Positions 1 through 11,400 of a DNA stretch of 64,000 bases are shown here, in pieces. Under the pieces are notes generated by a model. It was not told the DNA's origin, made no database searches, and was given only the letters and a program-made list of their open reading frames with translations. This DNA comes from Sphaerolaimus hirsutus. Its lineage: Eukaryota > Nematoda > Chromadorea > Monhysterida > Sphaerolaimidae. A program made the position numbers and the translations under genes. Within the stretch, counting starts at the first letter, position 1; every line of letters starts with the position of its first letter. The stretch lies in contig OZ038459.1 of the NCBI GenBank assembly GCA_964036195.1, positions 21,387,206 to 21,451,205 of the forward strand, read 5' to 3'.

Positions 1-1097
1 GGGGTGGTGTTACCCACCCCCCTTTCTTACCCCTGCAGGCATAATGTGTCTATAATGGGTCTACATGTGGAATGGGCTTTGATGCAGAATGGGCCCTAGC
101 CGCTGTTATGGGGGGTCCACCAGACTTGTGTGTCATTCCATTCTGTTGCACATTTGCTGATTATATAATTTCAAAAATTTTATGTCAATTTGACCCTGTT
201 GTTATGTGATTTATATTTATATATAAATTTACCATAAATCCTTGAATAAGTCCCTCTCGAATAAGTCCCCTCAAAAACCACTGACAAAAAATACCCCCCA
301 GGGAAGTTATTCAAGGATATACAGTATTTATATGAAGTGAATATATGATGTTCAGAAAAAAAATTTTTTTACATGTTGAAATACTGGGTTATATTGGCAT
401 ACTGAATTTATTCATCTACATTCTATCCATCTATCTACATACTTACCTACCATATTTCTTCAAAATACCCCCCTTGAATTAACCCCCCATCAAAATACCC
501 CCAGGTGTTTTCAGGCTGGGGAAAAAATAACACCCCTCAGAACCCCCCCCCCCCGTAATGATGTACATCATGTATGCGATGTACATTATATACTTATTGA
601 TGCCAGTTTGCATCACAGACATACATATACGCTAATATGAGTAGAGATAAATGTTTATATGTCACTATATATCCCATTTGGTCACATTGATTACCAGTTT
701 TTGGTATGTAAAAGCATATTCATTACTAGGAATTTAAAGAAAATTTCTGATGAAATAATAACCCCCCTTGAAATACCCCCTCAAAATTTCCACTCTGAAA
801 AAATAAACCCCCTGGGAGTATTTTGAGGAAATACAGTATATAATTAGGCAGGGGTCTGGTAGGGGGAGGGGTTGGGGGTCATTACCCCTCCCTGAAACGC
901 TCCAGCTATCTATCAAATTTTTTTCCTTAAAATTACTGCATTTTTGCATTTTTCTGGTGAACTTTAAATACACCTTTAGATTTTTCAGCTTCAAAGCTTT
1001 TACAGCTTCAAAGCTGTTACTGCAGGTACACCCATGCAGTTTTGTTCTGCACCTACAGATGGATTCTTGCAAAATTGACATTTTCATTAAATGAAAT
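1..1097. repeat. Intergenic repeats: CATGTAGACCC end and one C-rich TIR element
   Basis: 1-130 is the end of an element resembling 22540-22945 (CCTGCAGGCATAATGTGTCT, ATGGGTCTACATGTGG). 228-320 and 445-842 are C-rich-arm elements (ends like ACCATATTTCTTCAAAATAC and TTTTGAGGAAATACAGTA), sharing the internal block ATGATGTACATCATGTATGC with 57493 and 60860. Confidence 0.65.
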
Positions 1098-1537
1098 ACC
1101 GTATATCCTTGAATAAGTCCCCCCTCTCGAATAACTCCCCCCTCTCGAATAAGTCCCTCTTGTGAGTGTGAGGAACCAATAACTCCCCCCTCGAACAATT
1201 CCCCCACTTTGATAGGTAGAAAACATTTCACAACATTTCACTCTTACTAAAAACATTTTATGTAGTTAATATCTAAATATATTTATGTATTTTCTTGCAG
1301 CTAGAGTTCACTAACATTGATTTCACAGCTTGAATTGAGAATTTTGTATTCCTACAAATGATTTATGTTACCAAATTTACCCCATTTGTGTAGTAAATCA
1401 ATCATACATTTTACTGATAATTCTGATGAAAAAATAACTCCCCCTCAAATAACTCCCCCCTCTTGAAAAAGTCCCCCCTCAAAATATTCTGACAAAAAAA
1501 TAACTCCCCCAGGGACTTATTCGAAGATATACGGTAT
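1098..1537. mobile_element. TCGAATAACTCCCC inverted-repeat element, intact
   Basis: Inverted ends ACCGTATATCCTTGAATAAG and TTCGAAGATATACGGTAT enclose C-rich arms. It is one of about 15 copies in the window. The ORFs on the minus strand here (GGSYSRGG-like) are translations of the arms. Confidence 0.8.
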
Positions 1538-2705
1538 GTATTTTCATCCAAAGATGCTGAAAAAATTCGTCCAATTTTTTAAAAAATTAATTGATTTTTT
1601 TTGTATTTTTTAACCTCATGCTTAAAAATTTGAAAAGTCCAAGAAAATTCGAAAATTTGAAAAATTTCAAATCTTTTTTGCCCTTGTTACACAGAAAACC
1701 ACTTGAAGAACTTGGCATTTGACTTCAAAACTCCTTATCTCAACCAACTCTCAGCTGATTTTCATCAATGAACACTTAAAATTATCAGAATAACCCGAAG
1801 ATTTCCTTTTTATGGCCAGATTATATATTTGCATTTTCATAATGATTATTTCATACAAGAGTTTGCATTATTTTGTTTTGTGGGAAATCTAGTGAAATAT
1901 ACAGATAATGTTAGCATAAAAATGAAATCTGCAGGTTATTCTGATCATTTGAAGTGTTCATTGGTGAAAATCGGTGAGAAAAATTTGAGATATTGAGTTT
2001 TGAATTTGCACGTGGTTTTTTATGTGGATGGGAGGCAGAAGTTTGAAGTGCTATAACTTTTTATTGGAAAGAGATATTGAAATAATTCTTTCCATATATT
2101 AATACTCTTTGTCTAACCTATATGATAGCATGTTCAGAAAATAAATTTTTGTTTGCATTGAAAGACCAGGTCAAATTGGCATAAGAACTTTAGACATTAC
2201 TTATTCCGGCCCTAAAAAATGAATCTACAGATCGTGCCGATCAGTTTAAGTTTTGAACAGTCAAAATCGACGCGGAAATGGCTGAGTTCTCAACCTTCAA
2301 ACTCGATCGACCATGTAAAATGACAATCCTTTTATAGACCCCCCTTATCTCAGGACTGGGAGATAATTAAAGGAAACAATTTTTTTCTGTCATAGCCCAG
2401 ACCCCAAACCAAAACATACTCAAAGGGCATCAAAATCGCCCAACATACAACAGAATGGGATGCAGGAATGTTCATTTGTACAAGATCGCAAAAAAATACA
2501 AGAAGCTTAGTTTACGCTGTTACATTGGAAGAGTGACAAAAAACTAAAATGTAAAGAATGAATGGTGAGAATGTTTAAATAGATATTACCTAAATTCCGG
2601 CATTCAAAAAGATATTTTGGGTGACAATGAAAAATGTTGAAAAAAATAGAAGAGCACTATTCTATTAGAAGAAATACAGAAACCATAAAAGTGATTTAGC
2701 ATCAC
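1538..2705. repeat. Diverged dispersed repeat shared with 39340-39620 and 52690-53770
   Basis: The blocks CTCAGCTGATTTTCATCAATG and TTATGTGGATGGGAGGC recur in the 52.7-53.8 kb foldback. No coding potential seen. Confidence 0.6.
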
Positions 2706-3152
2706 CAGGGCCGTATCCAGGCAGCAGCCCAGGGTCTGCAGCCCCCCCCCCCCTCCCGGGGTGTGACCTAAAAAGTCCCAGAAAATGCAATTTTTCCCTA
2801 TACATTTTTCGAGGTTTCTTAAAAATTTTGCGCGCAAGTGCGCAATTTCTTCCCCATACATTGTATTTTTAGCGGATTGGTCCCCGTAAACAAATATACC
2901 TGAATGAACACATTTTTGCAACTGTCACTGCATATGTTTGCATATTTACATCTATATAAAGCGGTTCCTGGCGCTGGCACCAATGCCAATAGCGCCATGG
3001 CGTGACACATTGGTATGGCGCTAGCGCCAAAACACCTTTCCGTCCCTTTATAGGGAAAAAATTTAGGGGGGGGGGCTGAGCTTCCCCTGCTTGCCGGCCC
3101 CCGTAAACAAGCAGCCCCCCCCCTCCGCTCAAAAATCCTGGATACGTCCCTG
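2706..3152. mobile_element. hAT-like CAGGGCCGTATCCAGG element
   Basis: 447 bp. Ends CAGGGCCGTATCCAGG and CCTGGATACGTCCCTG, perfect 8-bp duplication AGCATCAC (2698-2705, 3153-3160). No transposase. Confidence 0.85.
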
Positions 3153-3679
3153 AGCATCACAAACAAATTGTTGAGTCTGATACTTTGATAAAGTACTGTA
3201 TTTCCTCAAATTACCCCCAAGGTGTTCATTTGGAAATGGAATGGAAATTTGGGGGGAGGGTTAAACGAGGGGGTATTTCGAGGGGGGTTATCTTTTCACC
3301 AGAAATTTCTACAAAATTCCCAGTACTAATTTGTTGTTTTTAATGTACTCAGATGTAGGGTTCAAACGGGATCCCGATCCTGTATCCCAAGAAATTTCGG
3401 GATTTTTGGTCCTGATCCCGATCCCAATCCCGAAACGTCAATCCTGATCTCGATCCCGATCCCGAGATTTTGAAAATCCCAATCCCGATCCTGAAAAAAT
3501 GTATCAATCTCGATCCTAATCCCGGAAAAATCCACAGACACAAAAGGTGCCAGAAATGGCCTTTTAAAGACCCATTTTGTATGCAGTTTGCAAAAAAATT
3601 GCGCGCAAGCGCACTTTTCCTCACCTCCCTGTTTATCGCTGTTGCGTGGGCATGGACACCACTACAAATGGAGTGATAC

Positions 3680-4552
3680 TAGGGTGTCAAAAAAATTTTT
3701 TAACGGAAAACGGAAAGGTAAAAAATTTTTACTTTACTTTAAAAATTTCACTCAGCGGAAAACGGAAAGGTAAAAAAATTGTTGGCCGGAAAACGGAAAA
3801 TGGCAAAATGAAATGCCGGAAAACGGTCAACGGAAAGCGAAATTTTCACGGAAATGGAAAAAATAAAGTGAAACTTGCATGGTAATAGACAAATTTGCAG
3901 AAGGAATACCTGCATGCAGATTTGCCTGTTTGGCTTTGATTGTGGTAGCTGTACATTCTGCAACTATGGATCATGCCAGTAACTTCACTTGTAGTTCAAG
4001 CTTAACTGAACCAACAAAAAATCATCAAAAGGTAGCAAAAATACACTACAACAACAATAAGAATTTAGCAAAAGTGAACTTTGATGTAACTGAACAGTAA
4101 AAAGTAGACTCAGCGGACTGCAAAGTATGTGTCCAAAATTACTTTGTGTTTTTTACAGATTTGGATACAGATAAAAATTATGAATGACAGAAGAACCTGG
4201 TAGTTGAAAACACCATAGTGGAAAAAGATAAATACAGATTGGAAAACAATGGAAAAATGCCAGAAAACTGAAAATCGAGCCAGAAAATGGAAAAATTGCC
4301 TGGAAAAATGGAAACGGAAAGGTAAAAAATTTTCAGCCGGAAAATGGAAAAGTGGGCTGGAAAAACAGAAATGGAAAGGTAAAAAATTTTCAGCTGCCGG
4401 AAGACGGAAAATGGAAAGGTAAAAAATTTTTGGCTGCCGGAAAACGGAAAATGGAAAGGTAAAAATTTTTCGGCTGCCGGAAAACGGAAAGGTAAAAAAT
4501 TTTCCTGCGGAAAGGCAGAAACGGAAAACGGAAACGAAAATTTGACACCCTA
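3680..4552. mobile_element. TAGGGTGTCAA foldback element (GGAAAACGGAAA arms), nested
   Basis: Ends TAGGGTGTCAAAAAAAT and TTTGACACCCTA enclose dozens of GGAAACGGAAAGGTAAAAAA words, reverse-complemented in other copies. Flanks AGTGATAC / GTTGATAC are a nearly intact 8-bp duplication. Confidence 0.75.
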
Positions 4553-4595
4553 GTTGATACAGTACCCATTACCGTAGTTTAAGGTTAATACACAT

Positions 4596-5269
4596 TAGGG
4601 ATGGCTGAGGTTATTTTCAAAGGTTTTTTTAAAATGAAAAAGGTTTTATTTATTTTTTAAACCCGACCATCAAAACCATTTTTTTTAAACCTTGGCCAAA
4701 AATTTTAGTACTAAGCACTAGGTATTCTGCAAATTTTTGGGTGCAAGCGCGCAATTTCACCTGCACTTTACTATTTGTGGTTCTTTTCATTGGTTTTGAG
4801 ACATTTTTAGTGTGAAAGCTTCCATTTGTTCCGGTTATTGTGTCATAATAAGCCGAGATATGTTAGTGTAGTATATAATATCCAGTCAATGTGCCTTCAT
4901 ATACTTGTACAGTGTGAAAAATAACTGCTAATGAATTAGCCTTCTTTTGTAACCTAATTAAAACACTATTCCATGGCCAACTTCACTTAGTCATGAACAT
5001 TCGACAAAAGCTGATATACGTAATAAGTTGACATATTCAGTACATAACGGATATTCTTGACAGAAATCACCACTTATAATGCTATATCATTACTCTACAG
5101 CCATTCTATGACTATATCTAACATCACAAAGTACTGTCACCAGTCTGATTTACCTGAATATGTTGACTCATGGCCATATCTGGGAGCTTTGAAAGAAAAA
5201 TGGTTTTATTTTAAAATAAAACCCTTTTTTGAAAAAAAATGTTTAAAAAACCTTTTTCGGCCATCCCTA
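4596..5269. mobile_element. TAGGGATGGC hAT-like MITE, nested
   Basis: Ends TAGGGATGGC and GGCCATCCCTA, perfect 8-bp duplication ATACACAT (4588-4595, 5270-5277), 674 bp. The minus- and plus-strand ORFs within are not genes. Confidence 0.85.
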
Positions 5270-5644
5270 ATACACATGCATATATGGTAGACAGTGGTGT
5301 GAATGGCAATGCCAGGCAGCCCATTGCGCAGTGCCTAAATGAATCTATAGCATTGTTTTGGATGCCAATTTAATCAAATGTTTCAGACATCTATTGTTTT
5401 TGGTGTTTTGGGTCATTTTGTGAAATATCAGGAAAAAAACTCCCTGAAAACCAATTTTTAGGCCAAAATCCCGATCCTGAAAAAAATCCAATCCCGATCC
5501 TGATCTTGAAAGCCCAATCCCGATCCCGAAATTTTAGAAACATCCCGATCCCGATCCCGAAACCCCAATCCCGATCCCGATCCCAAAATTTCAAAAAGCC
5601 AATCCCGATCCCAATCCCAAAAAGTCAATCCCGTTTGAACCCTA

Positions 5645-6826
5645 CTCCGATGTACAAAAATGTACAAAACCACCATGTAAAAGACTCAATAGACTTATAT
5701 TGAGGTATGTAGCTAGTATTTGTAGACCCTGGCATTTTACAGGGTCTAATTCATGACACATGACATTTTACACTTTACAGGGTCTTTTACATGGTCTTGG
5801 ACTGCCTCCTGGGGGTATTTCGAGGAGGATCAATTCAAGGGGGTGATAATTCGAGGTAATACAGTACATGCATTCCCCCTATCACTCACTATATACTACT
5901 TGCTCACACACTTATATAAGCAACTGTGGTAATCTTCAGCACGTTGTAAAATTTACTCATTGTCGTCACAAAAAAATGAAAAAAACACGTTCGCAGCTCG
6001 TGGCGACAATCGAACACAAAAATAAGGCTCACATGACAACATTTTTTTTCTTGTGACGACAAGCGCTCATCGTCGCATTGTCGCCAATCAAAAGCTTGTG
6101 CCGACAACGAGATTTTTTCGATCAAAAAAAGCAAACCGACAACGTCAAATTTTTCAAATACTTATAACTTTATGGGCCTAAAAGCCCGATTGATCTGAAA
6201 TTTGGTATGTGAGTGCACTTAACTAGTTAGTAAAATTACTGTTTTTTTCTCGCAGATATGGAACTTTATTCCGGATTTATGGAACTTTTTCACTTTTTGA
6301 TTTGTCGGCACATTTTGCAGTGTAAACGCCGCTTTAGTCTATGATCTGCTTTTCAATCCTGAAAATAAGCTAAAATACAAACGGGAATTCTGATAAACAA
6401 GTTTTTGGCAACGTTTCGAAGTAAAAAAACACTATAATCGACACAAGAATAGTGTCACTCATGAAAAATATGAAATGTCTAAAAAAAGTCAAAATTTCTT
6501 TTATTTGAATATTTTTAATTCTTTCCGCGTGCAGCGTCAACTGCGTTCCTGTCGAAATCTCAACCGGCCAGAAGGAAAGCTCTGGCCATTTACCCAATTT
6601 TCCTGTTTTATTTGGTTATTAGTTGGATGATTGCCAGCCATTCCGGAGTGCAGTGATTTTCTTTTTTTTGTCAAAAGTTCGGGTCATTTTTTTCGTTGTT
6701 TTTTTTGCGCCGCTTCCGTGATATTTTACATAGATTGTTGTCTTGTCGTTTTCGGTGATAGATTCTTGTCATTGGTGTGAAGTGCCTTTTGCAACACAAT
6801 GGTTGGGATTTTTTAATATAATATTA
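5645..6826. other. Intergenic, introner fragment and unexplained AT-rich DNA
   Basis: 5728-5800 repeats GACCCTGGCATTTTACAGGG-type family-A words. 5810-5870 is a C-rich-arm end. 5960-6330 contains GTCGTCAC/GTCGGCAC words of unknown origin. No gene seen. Confidence 0.5.
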
Positions 6827-7213
6827 CCATAAATCCTCGAATAAATCCCCAGGGTAGTTATTTTTTCCTCAGTATTTTTTTGAGGGGGACTTATTCCAGG
6901 GGGTGAGTTATTTTTTCGTCAGAATATTGAGTAAAAAGCGTGATGAATATATCATCTGAATGAGGTTAATTAGGTTGCATAAACGTGTTAGTCAGAATAG
7001 AAATCCAATAATTCATGCAATGAAATCAATGCTAGTGTGCATCAACTGCAAAATAATGCATACATTTGCAGTTTTTACAGTTACAGTTTTTTATACATGG
7101 ACATCTTTCCCGCCCATGAAAGAGGGGGGAGTTATTCGAGGGGGGGGGGTATTTTTCCTCACTCAGCTTACAGGGAGGAGTTTTTCAAGGGGGACTTATC
7201 TAAGGATTTACGG
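6827..7213. mobile_element. TCGAATAA C-rich-arm element, intact
   Basis: Ends ACCATAAATCCTCGAATAAA and AAGGATTTACGGTA. Core AT-rich. Confidence 0.75.
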
Positions 7214-7319
7214 TAATTTATTTTTGAACGTTGCGCGATCGATCCAAAAATATTATTCCATTTGCAAAACATTCGTCTTTTTCTAAATACCACAGCAATG
7301 TGTTGACAATCATAGCTCG

Positions 7320-7990
7320 GAAATCACTATGGGGTCAATTCCGCTAGTAGACAAGTGACCAGAAAAGTCATAAGAAAAGAGACATTTAGTGTTATGTCGA
7401 GTGACGATTTAACTTATAAGTAGCAAGCATTTATGTGCAAACTTGTCATTTTATTTGTAACGCTTTCCACTTGCCAGTTTTCTTGTCACTTGTGCTCTTG
7501 TGGTAATGCTTTATCATACTCCAGTGACTTAACACCTTGCTTGGCGTGGTTCACGCTGGCAGCGTGCCAACGATTTTTAATGCATGCGTTCTCATAAAAA
7601 GTGGAAGAGTTCGTTTCTGTTTTAACGTTTTACGAAACCGTATTCACAACGATGAATTTTTTCATCTGTTCACAAAAGTCGCATGCTTTAATTATCATTG
7701 GCTCGCTGCCAACGTGAGACACAAATAACTGCACGTGCAGAGTCTCAAGTCACTGCACTATGCCCCCACTAGTTGATCGTACAAAGCTGATAAGTCTGTT
7801 TTGAACACACTTCGGTTTGCCGGCCCGAGTAGTTCGTCAACTACTGTTGTCAACTGCAGGCAAAAATGGTTCATTCAGGTAAACTAGTTTCTGCTGTCAA
7901 CTAGTGTGTGTAGACCCAAAAGAAGGGCACCTGAAGTGAGCTACCTTATCAAAATGCCCATTATAAAATTGTTTTTGCGATGCCGTTTTT
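7320..7990. repeat. Three short inverted-repeat elements before RINT1
   Basis: About 7331-7500 is GGGGTCAATTCCGCTAGTAG plus AAGTAG arms (family B). 7525-7735 is GCGTGGTTCACGCTGGCAGC / TGGCTCGCTGCCAACGTG, sister of 30455-31235. 7758-7915 is CCCCCACTAGTTGA / TCAACTAGTGTGTGTAGACC. Confidence 0.55.
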
Positions 7991-8035
7991 ACAAATAATC
8001 AATAAAAACAAGCGCCAACAGCCAGCCGCGAACAT

Positions 8036-8158
8036 GGATGCGATCGGAAACTTCGAGCAGTCCACCAAAAAATTTGTCGGTTGGATTTGGACCTTGCGAG
8101 TTGTCACTGACGCCACTTTTTACATTCGAAAAAAATTTGATGGTGCTTTTTTGTAGTG
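8036..8158 (+). other. Short ATG open frame upstream of RINT1, function unknown
   Basis: Forty codons starting MDAIGNFEQSTKKFVGW and ending RKKFDGAFL. It lies in the one repeat-poor stretch before the RINT1 exons (about 7,990-8,366) and could be a start exon (a GTTGTC donor follows TLR). It has no similarity that I recognise to the human RINT1 N-terminus, and a chance frame is equally possible. Confidence 0.2.
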
Positions 8159-8367
8159 AAGTGTCACTTGTTGAATTGTTTGAAGTTTCAATTTTTTTAA
8201 AGTTTGAAGTTTGTTTCAATCCCAGAGCTGTAAAATGTCAAGCCGGAAAACTCGCTCTCATTTCCACGTTTTAACGTGACACTTTCACCAAAACCCTCCC
8301 GATTTTCTGACGCCATTGCCCCCCAAACGAGAGGGAGCACTCTCCCCCCCACCAAAAAAATTGACAG

Positions 8368-8446
8368 TTTGGTCGTTGCCGGACAGCAGCAAGGTGGTAC
8401 AGTCGGACACCACAAACGACGGCACGCACAATGCCACAGCGCTCAG
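8368..8446 (+). CDS. RINT1: RINT1 putative N-terminal exon
   Basis: The frame that joins the next exon in phase (ending ATAL plus a split Arg codon) is open from 8280 but has no ATG, so an upstream start exon is needed. An acceptor after TTGACAG, behind a C-rich stretch, is my choice for the start; AG sites at 8379 and 8382 are alternatives. The acidic, Ser/Thr-rich residues before EYLSAFLL occupy the place of the variable human N-terminus. The exon ends exactly where an introner begins (CAG then GTGCCAGTCCC). Confidence 0.5.
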
Positions 8447-11400
8447 GTGCCAGTCCCAGACCCTGTAAAATGTCAAATGTCATGCAAAGTGTCAAAAGTA
8501 GGGATGGCCGAAAAAGTTTTTTTTTCAACGACAAGGTTTTTTATAAAAACGTTGTTTTTTTCAACTACTGTTTTATTTAAAAATGAAACCGTTTGTTTTC
8601 AAAAGCTCCCAGATATGGTCATGAGTCAACAAATACAGGTAAATCAGACAGGTGACAGTACTATGGCTATAGTGTCATGGGATAGCATTATAAGTGGTGA
8701 TTTCTGTCAAAACTGTCTGTTTTTGTCGACTTATTACAGATATCTCTTTTTGTTGAACATTCATGACTTCAAGTGAAGTTGGGTATGGAAACGTGCTTAA
8801 ATAAGGATATAAGAGCAGGCTAACACATTGGCAGTGGTGTTTCACACTGCACAAGTATGTGGGGGCACATTTGGTGTATATAACATACTATACTAGCACA
8901 TCGTGGCTTATTATGACAAATAGCATAAACAAATGAAAGCTTTTACACTAAAAATGCATCAAAACCAATGAAAACCACCATGGTAAAGTGGTGAAATTGC
9001 GCACTTGCGCGCAAAAAAAATTGCAAAATACCTAGTGCTTAGTCCAAAAAAATTTGACCAAGGTTTAAAAAAAAGCGGTTTCGATGGTTGGGTTTATTTC
9101 AATAAAACGTTGTTTTTTTTAAAAAACCTTTGAAAAAAACCTTGGCATCCCTGGTCAAAAGTCATGGAAAATGCCCTGGAAAAAGGCAAGAGTTTACATG
9201 ACTTTGAATACTTTGCATGACATTTTACAGGGTTTGAGACTGCTCCCAGGGAGTATTTGAGTGCGTTTTTGCTGGCTGCGGGGGAACTGGGAAAAGTTAG
9301 GGATGAATTTAGGGCCAAGGGCTTGCAGCAGAGAAGACAGGAGATGGAGGTGCGCTGGGTTTTTTCGCTTTTTCTCTTTTTTGGTGGATGTATTCCGGCG
9401 CCAGTCCCGAAAGCTGCGTTTGAAGTGTAAAATTTCGGAATAATGCTGTATAGTGTAGAATTTGATGTGACCAGTGAAGCGAATACTTTGCCGGACAGTT
9501 TACGACGCGCTTGAAAGTTTATCTGACTTTTTACATGGTGGGGGACTGGTCCCGATATTTATTAGTGCTTCACTTCACCGAGTGTCGAGAAATATTTTTT
9601 GAAAAAGTCGACACTTCGCAGCTTTCACCGCCATTTTACAACCATCTATAAACTAATATTTATCTAGTATTTATAACCGAAATATTTATCTTGTCACTTG
9701 ACAAAGTCCGGGATAAGTTATCGACTGAATACACCTAGTTTTGGTGCATTAAATGCCGTACCTCTAGGGTTCAAACGGGACTGACTTTTCGGGATCGGGA
9801 TTCATTTTTTGAGTTTTTGGGATCGGGATTGGGGTTTCGGGATCGGGATCGGGACTGCTAAATTCCGGAATTTCACGGGATCCGGGATCGGGATCCCGTT
9901 TGAACCCTACGTACCTCTGTATTATTCTCACTCAAAATATAAATCTGAATTCTATATTCACAGGCGGCTGCCTCGAAAAACGCAAAACAGTCTACAGAAA
10001 ATCTAGAATCTATACGCAACGACGCTAAGAACAAAATCGGGAAAATACATCGAGAATTGGACCAACTATTTGCAACAGAAAAACGCAATGATTTAGACAT
10101 TAAGTACAAAAGATTTTGCCAAACCAGGTGTCAATTCCGAAAGTGAAGAAGTAAAAAAAGATTTTATAAGTGAGGGGTAAAATGGCGGTTAAAAATTCAA
10201 CAGCGGAGTAAAATGAGAAGTAAATATTTTTCTTCTTACTTCTAAAACCTTTTTTTTTCTCCACTTGTGGAATTGACCCCAGGGCCACCCTTGCTTATGC
10301 GAAATTCTTGGCCAAAATCGAAAATATCGACGATAATTTGAGGAAAACTGAATTATCGCAATTTAATCAACCTTTCAATGATTTGATTGAGCTGAAGGCT
10401 GAGTTAAAAGATACACAATGCAAAATTATTTTGGAATATTTAGATAACGTCATTGGTGTTTGGAGGACCCATGCTTCAGACCAGTATTTGGCAGCTATCC
10501 AAAAACTACTGGTGAGTTTCACAGATTCCCCCAAGCCTGTCAAATACCATGCGAAATGTCAAAAGTGATGTAAAATTCCCTGGAATTTTTTTCTATATTG
10601 TTACTTGACACTTGACAGTTTTCATGACATTTTACAGGATCGGGCTCGTGTAGTGTATTGATTTTTGCTGTGTCGTTTTTGGATCTTAAATAAAAAAATA
10701 TTCTTAAACGCAGGAGAAAATCAACTGGCCATTGGAACAAGAGAGTGCCATCAAGGCAAGCGCTGCTGACATAGATCAGCTGGCAGAATTGATGATAAAC
10801 TTCTATCTGCTGCACGCTGATCAAGTTCACATGTTTGTCCCTTTCTTTGTACCACCCGCAGCTATTTATCAAACTTTTTGGACCTTTGCCAATGTCACCA
10901 ACATTATGGGTGTGGGCGTAAGAGTCGCCCAGCGATCCAGCTAGACGGGTTTCGTTAAGGTTTCTTTTTTAATTTAGCAATTGATCATTGTTCTGATTTG
11001 CAATTCAATAACTTGGTCAGGTGCCAACTTCGTAAGTGGGGAAGTAAATACCGCAAATCTTCGAATAAGACCCCCCTCGAATAACTCCCCCCCTTGAATA
11101 ACTCCTCCCCTTGAATAACTCCCCCCTGTTGGCGAGGTGAGGAAAAAATAACTCCCCCCCTTGAATAACTCCCCCCTCCTGAATGTGTATGAAAAGGATA
11201 CAATACAAAATACATAGGAATACTAGCCAACGACAGCGACAGCAGATAAATACATTATGTGTATGCAGTGTATACACATCTTTCTGTTGTTGTGAACGGT
11301 TTAATACCTGAAAAACATGAGTTGACAGACTGCATCTGCAATGATTTGAGTCCAAGTTTCCTGGGAAAAAAATAACCCCCCCCCCCTCGAATAAGTCCCC

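Larger units (their letters stand above)
3356..5644. mobile_element. TAGGGTTCAAACGGG element with two nested elements
   Basis: Ends TAGGGTTCAAACGGGATCCC and CCCGTTTGAACCCTA, with flanks CTCAGATG and CTCCGATG. The arms are GATCCCGATCCC repeats. Inside are the TAGGGTGTCAA element 3680-4552 and the TAGGGATGGC element 4596-5269. Confidence 0.8.

Noticed and set aside
734-1256. GGSYSRGG-like minus-strand ORFs (also at 10985-11355 and 29602-29850)
   Set aside because: They recur in each C-rich-arm element and reflect the repeat words, not a conserved protein.
5391-5703. DRDRDRD, IPIPIPK and SRSRSRN-type open frames (also at 3349-3624, 9809, 49981-50606)
   Set aside because: They come from GATCCCGATCCC arms of the TAGGGTTCAAACGGG element. 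No start context, and they differ between copies.
10833-10944. Continuation of the RINT1 exon reading VPFFVPPAAIYQTFW
   Set aside because: Open frame but no similarity to RINT1. Ending the exon at 10832 restores the phase required by the next, well-matched exon.
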